NCBI GenBank assembly: GCA_030630905.1 | Contig: DAOVMB010000033.1 | Location: 1 to 11,942, forward strand | Reading direction: 5' to 3' | Length of the DNA stretch: 11,942 bases | DNA from: Sedimentisphaerales bacterium | GTDB taxonomy: Bacteria; Planctomycetota; Phycisphaerae; Sedimentisphaerales; Anaerobacaceae | Part shown: in pieces, positions 1-5,889 of the stretch | Layout of the letters: the number at the start of each line of letters is the position of its first letter | Numbering within the stretch: position 1 is the stretch's first letter | The notes under the pieces: generated by a model | What the model saw: only the letters and a program-made list of their open reading frames with translations | The model's database searches: none | Told to the model about the DNA's origin: nothing | Program-made: the position numbers and the translations under genes

Positions 1-1125
1 CAGGATGGAATTCTGACCAACAACAGAAGACTCGTCACAAAAACGATGTGGTTCAACGGAACTGCCATTTCCAACAAAGCACAGCGGGCACTGCGCAACG
101 AAAACATTACAATCGTAGCACACAGCAGCGGCAATATACATTGTTTGTATAAAGATGCAACGATCGATAAAAAACGCTATCAAGAATTTGGCAGGAAGCT
201 CGATGCGTATTTATCGGCGGATCTATCGCTCGCTGTGTTTGCAAATTTTCTTCGATCGAACCATAGCTATCATAAATACTTCCAGGTCTGTCGCGAATGT
301 CACGGACAGCCGCAATTTCTAAAGGCAGAGACTCTCTTTCGTTATGAGCACGGTAGCAATTACAGAGTGGCCGACAAGACTTTTGAAAAACTGCTTGCCG
401 AGGTTTCGGATGAAGATTTTGTTCCATATCAACTGCCCGGCAGAATTCGATGTGACGAGCTCGACGATTTTATACAACAGCAGAAACCCGACCTGAGAAA
501 CGATCAGGGCAAAACCACCTTTCTAAAATTCGTTGAATCCGTCATCCCGGATACTCAACGCTTTATGGACGACCTGGTTGACTTTTTACACACGGAAGCG
601 AAGCTGCCGGATCAGGACAAAAATTTCCTGCCCCCCGATCCCATAGAAATATCCCCTGATCATAGCAGGGAGCAGATTATCGATTACCTCCAGCAGAAAC
701 GTCAGAGTAACTCGACGGCGGATCTCGCTTTTTACGCTTATCGCGACATGGAAAGCTGCCGCTGGGCCCCCTTTATCAAGGCCGCGTTGGAACGAAATCC
801 GGTCTCGATACAAATGGCCGGCTCGATGTCGGTCGAACAGGTCTATGAATGGCTTGGAAAAATACAGAATGTCTCGATCTATGATAAAGGGCGACTGGCA
901 CAACCTGACGAAGTAGCAAACTTCAGGACCGGCGACGGTCTCGAAAAGGCCTTTTTGCTGGCTAATGTAATTCGCGCAAGAGGCCCTGCGCAGGATATGG
1001 AAATCAACACAGAAAATAATGATATATTGTTGAAAGGGCAAAACGAATACCGATTCACATCCACGAAGGGTCTTATTAAAAGGATTTGTATCGATGCCGC
1101 GGAAGGCCTCCGCGTCGTTGAATAA
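1..1125 (+). CDS. Unrecognised protein, 5' end cut by window edge
   Basis: The reading frame is open from base 1 (QDGILTNNRRLV...) to a TAA at 1123-1125, giving 374 codons. The true start probably lies outside the window; the first ATG inside is at 46. I do not recognise the family. No signal peptide or membrane segment is visible in this part. It is a soluble, mixed-charge protein with a middle rich in Asp, Glu and Gln and a C-terminal stretch (GDGLEKAFLLANVIRARG followed by NEYRFTSTKGL) that looks like a folded, conserved domain end. A CRECH sequence near residues 97-101 matches the CxxCH heme c pattern. It stands alone, and without a visible export signal I would not call it a cytochrome. 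The next gene is about 350 bases away behind a hairpin and its own promoter, so this gene is probably not part of the downstream cluster. Confidence 0.75.
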   Translation, partial: QDGILTNNRRLVTKTMWFNGTAISNKAQRALRNENITIVAHSSGNIHCLYKDATIDKKRYQEFGRKLDAYLSADLSLAVFANFLRSNHSYHKYFQVCRECHGQPQFLKAETLFRYEHGSNYRVADKTFEKLLAEVSDEDFVPYQLPGRIRCDELDDFIQQQKPDLRNDQGKTTFLKFVESVIPDTQRFMDDLVDFLHTEAKLPDQDKNFLPPDPIEISPDHSREQIIDYLQQKRQSNSTADLAFYAYRDMESCRWAPFIKAALERNPVSIQMAGSMSVEQVYEWLGKIQNVSIYDKGRLAQPDEVANFRTGDGLEKAFLLANVIRARGPAQDMEINTENNDILLKGQNEYRFTSTKGLIKRICIDAAEGLRVVE

Positions 1126-1210
1126 AGAATGGTTTGGCCGGCGAAAAAAAATCATCGATCAGCTAACTCAATCTATTAGTCTGTTAAATTTGATTTGATA
1201 GCTTGGAAGG

Positions 1211-1289
1211 GTGGCAGCCTCAAGCGCAGCTTGGGGATGGTTTCTCCTGTATTCACCATCCCCAAAGCTTTTAGCTTTGAGGCTGCCAC
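1211..1289. repeat. Large imperfect hairpin (REP/MITE-like element)
   Basis: The left arm (1211-1240) begins GTGGCAGCCTCAA and ends CTTGGGGATGG. The right arm (1256-1289) is its inverse with a small internal mismatch and bulge. The outer 13 bp and inner 11-12 bp pair perfectly around a loop of about 13-15 bases. No T-run follows on either strand, so it is not a textbook intrinsic terminator. Its size and sharp ends fit an interspersed palindromic repeat, though it could still end transcription of the upstream gene. The rest of the 1126-1473 gap holds only the promoter described next and AT-rich sequence. Confidence 0.7.
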
Positions 1290-1371
1290 ACAACTGTGGG
1301 AATGACAAGCTACAGAATCAATCATGACAGAGTAGTAGTGAAATAAAAATTAAAAAATTTACTTTTCTGTG

Positions 1372-1400
1372 TTGACAAAGCGAACATATAAGACTACAAT
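1372..1400 (+). promoter_or_regulatory. Sigma70-type promoter for Rrf2-cupin genes
   Basis: TTGACA at 1372-1377 and TACAAT at 1395-1400 are separated by exactly 17 bp, a near-consensus housekeeping promoter. The start point would fall near 1407, leaving a leader of about 65 bases before the Rrf2 start. A CATATAAGAC half-site (1385-1394) lies inside the spacer, and more half-sites follow directly, so the promoter looks negatively controlled. Confidence 0.7.
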
Positions 1401-1404
1401 CATC

Positions 1405-1429
1405 ATATAAGATAATATATGTCTTATAT
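1405..1429. promoter_or_regulatory. 25-bp dyad, putative Rrf2 operator
   Basis: ATATAAGA (1405-1412) and TCTTATAT (1422-1429) form an inverted repeat across 25 bp. This is the length typical of IscR/NsrR-type operators. A further direct copy, CATATAAGA, sits at 1385-1393, so three half-sites cover the region from the -35/-10 spacer to just past the start point. Autoregulation by the Rrf2 protein encoded immediately downstream is inferred from position. Confidence 0.55.
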
Positions 1430-1473
1430 AATTTATTTATAACAATGACTTTACGTAAACAGGCAGGGCTATT

Positions 1474-1923
1474 ATGGATATAGTTAGACGGAATACTGAT
1501 TATGCCGCTCGTTTGATGGTACATCTTGCAAAGCACTATGGAAACGGGCCGATATCGACCAGGACAGCGGCGGCTGAAGAGCAGGTTCCGTATCAATTGG
1601 CGTGCAAGCTTATGCAAAAGCTCAATAATGCAAAGCTCGTCACAAGCTGTATGGGACCAAAGGGTGGTTTTGTATTGGGAGCAGAGCCTTCAAAAATCAG
1701 TTTGCTCGAAGTCGTTGAGGTAATTCAGGGCCCCATTAGCATGAATCGCTGTGTGCTAAACGAAGATGCCTGTTCCCGGAAGACGATTTGTACCGTGAGG
1801 GAAAAACTTATAGACCTACAGAAGATTATAACCAAGGGGCTGGCAGCCATTACTCTCGACGAGTTGACGCGGAGGGGGCGAAGTAATAGAAACACCGGCA
1901 AGCGAAAAAGGATAAAGCAATGA
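1474..1923 (+). CDS. Rrf2/IscR-family transcriptional regulator
   Basis: This is a 149-residue DNA-binding protein, the usual Rrf2 length. The N-terminus (MDIVRRNTDYAARLMVHLA) and the GPKGGFVLG wing after the helix-turn-helix (roughly residues 25-62) are diagnostic of Rrf2. Three cysteines, C93, C100 and C106 (C-x6-C-x5-C), occupy the segment where IscR and NsrR bind an Fe-S cluster, so an Fe-S or nitric-oxide/redox sensor is likely. The spacing is one residue wider than the C-x5-C-x5-C of E. coli IscR. The basic tail (RRGRSNRNTGKRKRIKQ) is an extension of unknown role. An AGG/AGGG stretch at 1461-1468 is a modest ribosome-binding site. Its stop overlaps the cupin start, and the dyad upstream suggests autoregulation. 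The family call is firm; the signal sensed is inferred. Confidence 0.9.
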   Translation: MDIVRRNTDYAARLMVHLAKHYGNGPISTRTAAAEEQVPYQLACKLMQKLNNAKLVTSCMGPKGGFVLGAEPSKISLLEVVEVIQGPISMNRCVLNEDACSRKTICTVREKLIDLQKIITKGLAAITLDELTRRGRSNRNTGKRKRIKQ

Positions 1924-2270
1924 CCGACCAGGAGCAAAATGCCCGCGTTTTGCCTGAGTGCTTGGGCAAAGGGCAAAAACTGGTTGAGTTGATCGAATAC
2001 TCGAAAGATTCGATTGTCAGCAAGACGCTGCTCGATAAGTCAGCCGGTACAATAACGCTGTTCGCTTTTGACCAGGGACAGAAGCTAAGCGAGCACACGG
2101 TACCTTACGACGCGGTTGTTCAGATACTTGATGGCAAAGCCCGGATAACCATCGGAGGTAAACAGAAGGAGGTTTCACAAGGCCAAATCATCATTATGCC
2201 TGCTAATGTGCCGCACGCCGTCAACGCTGGCGAGAAATTCAAAATGCTGCTGACGATGATTCGTGCATAA
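1920..2270 (+). CDS. Small single-domain cupin protein
   Basis: This 116-residue protein is one cupin beta-barrel. Motif 1 reads SEHTVPYDAVVQILDG (about 57-72) and motif 2 reads GQIIIMPANVPHAV (about 88-101). Of the usual metal ligands, H59 and H99 are present. The second His of HxH is Val61 and the usual Glu is not at its place, so any metal would be held by fewer ligands than in a classic cupin. The ATG lies in an ATGA overlap with the Rrf2 stop, and AAAGGA at 1907-1912 gives good spacing, so the two genes are co-translated. Role is unknown; small-ligand binding, redox sensing or metal binding are options. There is no signal peptide, so it is cytoplasmic. About 280 bases without a convincing gene follow, holding the next promoter region. 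Confidence 0.88.
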   Translation: MTDQEQNARVLPECLGKGQKLVELIEYSKDSIVSKTLLDKSAGTITLFAFDQGQKLSEHTVPYDAVVQILDGKARITIGGKQKEVSQGQIIIMPANVPHAVNAGEKFKMLLTMIRA

Positions 2271-2424
2271 ACCAAAGCAATTTGTTTGGGATACGGGAAG
2301 GGCTATTTCTTAAAAAGCCAGGACGTTAACTGATTTGAAAGTAGATTGGCCAAGAAATACCGGGAGATTTGTTAATTTTGTCAGTAAATGTAGATTTATG
2401 CGAACAAATAGGACTCAATTAGTC

Positions 2425-2449
2425 GTATATAATAACAACTGTTCTATAT
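2425..2449. promoter_or_regulatory. Second Rrf2-like site over a -10 element
   Basis: These 25 bases match the dyad at 1405-1429 at 17 positions, including the right half TGTTCTATAT against TGTCTTATAT. The site overlaps TATAAT (2428-2433), a consensus -10. The -35 region 17-18 bases upstream is poor. The position, about 100 bases before the 53-residue lipoprotein gene, suggests a second regulated promoter. AT-richness makes chance similarity possible. Confidence 0.35.
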
Positions 2450-2550
2450 AAAATGTTTGGTTTGTTTGAAAAGTAAAATTAAGGATCGAATTGTGATTGT
2501 AAAAAGAACGTAATAACGGAAATATCAATGATTTATCAAGGAGAATTGAC

Positions 2551-2712
2551 ATGAACGTTCTAAAAGTGACTTTAATTGTAGCAGCGCTACTGTGCATTGC
2601 AATTTTGTCAGGTTGTCAGGAAGGATACTCTCACGAAAACAACCTGACTAAGGTTGACAGAGTTGCCTATCAGCCGACTGGAACCGGATTCTGGCATCCC
2701 GGACAATATTAA
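2551..2712 (+). CDS. Small lipoprotein, 53 residues
   Basis: An ATG at 2551 follows AAGGAG (2538-2543) at seven bases' spacing, a near-perfect ribosome-binding site. The product starts MNVLKVTLIVAALLCIAIL and has a textbook lipobox LSGC, so cleavage would leave Cys22 as the lipidated residue. The mature part is only about 32 residues, beginning CQEGYSHENN and ending in an aromatic, Pro/Gly-rich tail (PTGTGFWHPGQY). No further cysteine is present. I do not recognise a family. It lies between the cupin and the TlpA-like gene on the same strand, so it probably belongs to the same redox and metal locus as a membrane-anchored partner or structural peptide. The signal peptide, lipobox and ribosome-binding site together make it a credible gene despite its size. 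Confidence 0.72.
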   Translation: MNVLKVTLIVAALLCIAILSGCQEGYSHENNLTKVDRVAYQPTGTGFWHPGQY

Positions 2713-2774
2713 TAGATGGCATGTGCGGTGTATTTCAATCAGCCACAAAATAATCGTTAAATGCTCAGGGCAAG

Positions 2775-2809
2775 GTCTTCCAGCCACACATGATGTGTGG
2801 CTGGAAGAC
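2775..2809. repeat. Perfect 16-bp hairpin with 3-base loop
   Basis: The arm at 2775-2790 (GTCTTCCAGCCACACA) is repeated exactly in inverse at 2794-2809 around a TGA loop. No T-run follows on either side. It could attenuate or stabilise the transcript between the small lipoprotein and the TlpA-like gene, or be an interspersed palindromic repeat. It shares CCACACA with the end of the larger hairpin near 1290, but the two are otherwise different. Confidence 0.8.
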
Positions 2810-2923
2810 TAATTGAAAACATATATAACAAGTTGGCAGAACTCGAATTAAAAGAATCAATGATTAGTAGTTAAAGCAATTATTCAGGTGGCAATAATAA
2901 CCATGAAGCATAAGGAGTCAAAA

Positions 2924-3517
2924 ATGAGCAATCAAACGAAACTACCAAAAATATCGTGGATCGTGGTTGGCTTTGCGGCAGTTGCGGTTGTGGTGGTTTT
3001 TGCTACTGTCGGAAGTCGGTTAACTCAACCCAAAAATGCCAAGGGCAAAAGCCGGGAATATATTACTGAAACCCCAAAGACATGGGACGCGGCCTTTACA
3101 GCATCGTTCGGGAAGAACGCCCCGGATTTCTCAGTAGAGGATACCGATGGCAAGATGCACAAGCTGAGTGATTATCAGGGCCGGAATGTGGTTGTCGTTT
3201 TCTGGGCAACGTGGTGTCCGGCTTGCAACCTTGAGATACCCCATCTTATTGAGCTTAGAAAAATGATCGCAGAAGACAAGCTTGCAATTCTGGCTATATC
3301 CAAAGAGGAGCCTGAGCACTTGAAACATTTCGCAGAATCAAAGGGTATAAACTATACTGTTGCATCCCTTGGCCAGAGACCTCTGCCGAAACCATTTGCA
3401 GATGTGGCCTCGATACCAACGAGTTTCTTCATCGATCCTGAAGGCAAGATAAAATTCGCCGCCGTGGGCATGGTACCACTGGCAGATGCAAAGGTAATTA
3501 TGAACGCCGAGCAATAG
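2924..3517 (+). CDS. Membrane-anchored TlpA/ResA-like thiol-disulfide oxidoreductase
   Basis: From the ATG at 2924 the protein has 197 residues. This start is preferred over an ATG at 2903 or a GTG at 2888 because AAGGAG (2912-2917) lies six bases before it. A single membrane segment at about 11-29 (WIVVGFAAVAVVVVFATVG) anchors the domain outside the inner membrane. The thioredoxin fold of the AhpC/TSA-Redoxin/TlpA type begins near GKNAPDFSVEDTDGK. The active site is FWATWCPAC with C98 and C101, and the cis-proline loop is ASIPTSFFID with P165. Such proteins reduce or exchange disulfides in exported proteins, for example cytochrome c maturation substrates or metal-binding cysteines. The next gene encodes an exported protein with eight clustered cysteines, an obvious candidate substrate. 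The fold is certain; the substrate is inferred from context. Confidence 0.92.
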   Translation: MSNQTKLPKISWIVVGFAAVAVVVVFATVGSRLTQPKNAKGKSREYITETPKTWDAAFTASFGKNAPDFSVEDTDGKMHKLSDYQGRNVVVVFWATWCPACNLEIPHLIELRKMIAEDKLAILAISKEEPEHLKHFAESKGINYTVASLGQRPLPKPFADVASIPTSFFIDPEGKIKFAAVGMVPLADAKVIMNAEQ

Positions 3518-3600
3518 CAGGAGATATTGACAATTCGGGCTTTCGTATTGGGACTGTAATCGTTGTTGTTAGTCGTAATATTTTGTAAAGGAGTTTTATC

Positions 3601-3864
3601 ATGAACGTGAGAAAGAAATATTTAATGGTCGTAGCGGCGATGGCTGTCATTGTTGTCCTTCTGGGCGTAAATGGCTGCAAGAAGTCGGATAACGCCGGAG
3701 CCAAATCCGGCGCGGCTTTCGCGGCGAGTGTTAAACTTTGCACCGATTGCGGCCAGATTAAAGGTGGCGAGCTGTGTTGCAAGCCGGACCAGGCCAAGTG
3801 CGAAGGCTGCGGCCTTGTGAAAGGCTCTCCGGGTTGCTGTAAGATACCGAAGCAGCAAAGCTGA
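3601..3864 (+). CDS. Small lipoprotein with two Cys-rich repeats
   Basis: This 87-residue protein has a basic start, a hydrophobic stretch (about 8-23) and a lipobox-like VNGC with lipidation at Cys26. Asn before Gly is unusual but tolerated. After a short Ala/Ser linker come two copies of a C-x2-C-G-x2-K-G-x4-C-C unit: CTDCGQIKGGELCC (47-60) and CEGCGLVKGSPGCC (67-80), with a 20-residue period. Counting Cys26 there are nine cysteines. The pattern resembles a minimal zinc ribbon or metallothionein-like binder, so it probably holds Zn, Cu or another soft metal at the outer face of the membrane. AAAGGAG (3587-3593) sets the start clearly. It lies between a thiol oxidoreductase and, further on, a metal-efflux permease, which suggests metal delivery or sensing. 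The metal-binding role is inferred. Confidence 0.85.
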   Translation: MNVRKKYLMVVAAMAVIVVLLGVNGCKKSDNAGAKSGAAFAASVKLCTDCGQIKGGELCCKPDQAKCEGCGLVKGSPGCCKIPKQQS

Positions 3865-4083
3865 AACCGGGCCATGAGGTAAAGTTGATTTGGCTGAAAA
3901 GGAAACGGGAACGGATATAGTGCAGCCTTCCGATTCACGGGAGATTGCTGGAGATTAAACGGTATACCAATATGGCCCAAAAGCAGTTTTACATATGTTT
4001 GATTATTATTGCCGGAACGGCTGCAAGATGCCGGAAAACTATATCTGAGAAACTTAATAATATTTGATGAGGTATTTTTTGAG

Positions 4084-4809
4084 ATGGTCTTGCGAAACAT
4101 TGTGAAAATAGATGAGGAAAAATGTAACGGCTGCGGCTTGTGCGTAAATGCCTGTGCCGAAGGCGCCATAAAGATAATTGACGGCAAAGCAAGGCTTGTC
4201 AGCGAGATATATTGCGACGGGCTGGGAGCATGTCTTGGGCATTGTCCCCAGGATGCGATAACTATCGAAAAGCGAGAGGCTGACGATTTTGACGAAGAAG
4301 CAACCAACGCATATCTGGCCAAAGAGAAAATCGCGCAAGTGCAGACTGATTTTGCCTGTCCCGGCATGGCTGCCAAACAACTGAAAACACAGGCTGTGCC
4401 GGACGACACAACTCCGGCCAAAGCAGTGCCGTCACAACTTGGCCATTGGCCGGTACAGTTGAAGCTGGTTTCGCCTCATGCCCCATATTTTGCCAACACC
4501 GATTTACTGCTGGTGGGTGACTGCGTGCCGTTCGCGATGGGTGATTTTCACAACCGGTTTTTAAAGGACCACAGTATTGCCGTAGGTTGTCCAAAACTGG
4601 ATGATGTGCAGTTATATATCGAGAAGATAACAGCAATCCTGCAGGCGAATAAGCTCAACAGTTTGACCGTAATTCATATGGAAGTGCCATGCTGTTCCGG
4701 CCTGAATCACATCGCACGACAGGCTATCGCCAAAAGCAACATTGAGATGACCTTCGAAGATGTTACAATCGACTTGCAGGGTAATGTCAGCCGAACTGAA
4801 ACAGTATAG
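4084..4809 (+). CDS. Ferredoxin-like protein with Cys-rich C-terminal domain
   Basis: I start this 241-residue protein at ATG 4084 because the ferredoxin fold begins at once and GAGG lies at 4069-4072. An upstream in-frame TTG at 4009 would add 25 residues of no obvious character. The first cluster motif is complete: C14-x2-C17-x2-C20-x3-C24. The second, at 44-54, reads CDGLGACLGHCP, with Leu47 where the second cysteine should be, so it may hold a [3Fe-4S] or differently ligated cluster. The C-terminal two thirds is not a simple ferredoxin. It has further cysteines in FACPG, GDCVPFAMGDFH, VGCPKLDD and VPCCSGL, perhaps another metal or redox site. There is no signal peptide, so it is cytoplasmic and likely transfers electrons to an unknown partner. 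About 220 bases separate it from the Cys-rich lipoprotein, and the permease follows 51 bases later. Confidence 0.87.
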   Translation: MVLRNIVKIDEEKCNGCGLCVNACAEGAIKIIDGKARLVSEIYCDGLGACLGHCPQDAITIEKREADDFDEEATNAYLAKEKIAQVQTDFACPGMAAKQLKTQAVPDDTTPAKAVPSQLGHWPVQLKLVSPHAPYFANTDLLLVGDCVPFAMGDFHNRFLKDHSIAVGCPKLDDVQLYIEKITAILQANKLNSLTVIHMEVPCCSGLNHIARQAIAKSNIEMTFEDVTIDLQGNVSRTETV

Positions 4810-4860
4810 ATTTAATTCCGATTCGGAAACAGTAGTTGTTCGTTGAGCAGGGAATAAACA

Positions 4861-5880
4861 ATGGCTGATTTCATTAAACTGATTATTACAGATTTCTGGG
4901 TCACCATAGCCGAGATGTCGCCGTATTTGCTGTTCGGCTTTTTTATCGCCGGGCTGCTTTCCGTGCTGGTTTCACAACAGCTTGTGGAAAAACATCTTGG
5001 TGGCGGGGGGCTGTGGTCTCTGTTGAAAGCATCGATTTTCGGAGTTCCGTTGCCTTTATGTTCGTGCGGCGTCATTCCGGTCTCGATGTCGCTGCACAAG
5101 CACGGAGCGAGCAAAGGCTCCACGATAGCATTTCTTCTTTCCACGCCTCAAACCGGGATCGACAGTATCTTCGTGACATTGAGCCTGCTGGGCCCTGTCT
5201 TTGCTGTTTTCAGGCCGGTGGCGGCACTCATAACCGGTCTTGTCGGCGGCACTCTCGTCGACGTATTCGGGCAGGGCGGAGAAGCTCAGAAAAACCCGGC
5301 GGAAAAATGTACGGATGAGTGCTGCAGCGGCGAGAAAACCGGCAGAATAGTTAAAGGATTGAAATACGGATTTGTCACGCTGCCTCGGGACATCGGCAAG
5401 GTAATGCTGTTGGGGCTGGTTATAGCTGCCTTTATTTCCGCCCTGGTGCCAGGCGGTTACTTTGCGGAAAAACTCGGCACCGGGATTTTCGCAATGGTCG
5501 TAATGATGTTTCTGGGCATACCGGTTTATGTGTGCGCAACGGCCTCGGTGCCGGTGGCGGCGGCATTGATATTGAAAGGCCTGACGCCCGGCGCGGCCCT
5601 GGTCTTTCTTATGACAGGCCCGGCAACGAACGCCGCTTCATTTATAACCATCTGGAAAACTTTAGGCAGGGCAACAGCGATTATCTATCTGGCTACGGTG
5701 GCGGGCTGTGCGTTATTGGCTGGTGTTTTGCTCGACTTCATTGCCGCCGGCATCGACATTGAAATAGCAACTCGCCCCGGCTGGATGCTGCCGGATATCG
5801 TAAAATACGCCTCGGCGGTTGTTCTTTTGGCCGTATTGGGCTACGCGTTATTAAGCAAGACTAAAGCCAATCACCAATAG
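4861..5880 (+). CDS. SO_0444-type Cu/Zn efflux permease (COG0701/DUF318)
   Basis: This 339-residue polytopic membrane protein has about eight to ten hydrophobic segments in two similar halves. The first half has the family signature PLPLCSCGVIPVS (C67, C69) followed by STPQTGIDSI. The second has GIPVYVCATASVPVA (C225) followed by MTGPATNA. These paired motifs define the COG0701 permeases, which include the SO_0444 Cu/Zn exporters and the organoarsenical permease ArsP. The hydrophilic loop between the halves carries C-x3-C-C (C150, C154, C155), a likely metal-binding site that favours a soft-metal exporter. AGGGA at 4849-4853 is a good ribosome-binding site. It ends the plus-strand cluster, with its stop nine bases from the converging DUF362 gene. 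The metal transported cannot be fixed from sequence; Cu/Zn is preferred to arsenic because no other ars gene is present. Confidence 0.88.
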   Translation: MADFIKLIITDFWVTIAEMSPYLLFGFFIAGLLSVLVSQQLVEKHLGGGGLWSLLKASIFGVPLPLCSCGVIPVSMSLHKHGASKGSTIAFLLSTPQTGIDSIFVTLSLLGPVFAVFRPVAALITGLVGGTLVDVFGQGGEAQKNPAEKCTDECCSGEKTGRIVKGLKYGFVTLPRDIGKVMLLGLVIAAFISALVPGGYFAEKLGTGIFAMVVMMFLGIPVYVCATASVPVAAALILKGLTPGAALVFLMTGPATNAASFITIWKTLGRATAIIYLATVAGCALLAGVLLDFIAAGIDIEIATRPGWMLPDIVKYASAVVLLAVLGYALLSKTKANHQ

Positions 5881-5889
5881 CACTTTATG

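Noticed and set aside
289..303. CRECH sequence as a heme c site in the first gene
   Set aside because: It is a single CxxCH match in a protein with no visible export signal, so chance is likely, although the N-terminus is outside the window.
586..1155. 189-codon minus-strand open frame
   Set aside because: It is the shadow of the first gene on the plus strand and has no start signal or recognisable motif.
1211..2809. CRISPR-like or tandem array linking the two hairpins
   Set aside because: The two palindromes differ in sequence and size, occur once each, and no regular spacer pattern exists in the window.
3527..3560. TTGACA at 3527 with TGTAAT at 3555 as a promoter before the Cys-rich lipoprotein
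   Set aside because: The spacing is 22 bases, too long for a standard promoter, and no better -10 fits.
3972..4067. 31-codon ORF (MAQKQFYICLIIIAG...) before the ferredoxin-like gene
   Set aside because: It has a hydrophobic stretch but no ribosome-binding site and no convincing signal peptide; nothing else in the 3865-4083 gap supports a gene.
3498..4421. 307-codon open frame on the minus strand
   Set aside because: It is antisense to the Cys-rich lipoprotein and the ferredoxin-like gene, both with clear motifs and ribosome-binding sites, and its translation shows no recognisable domain.
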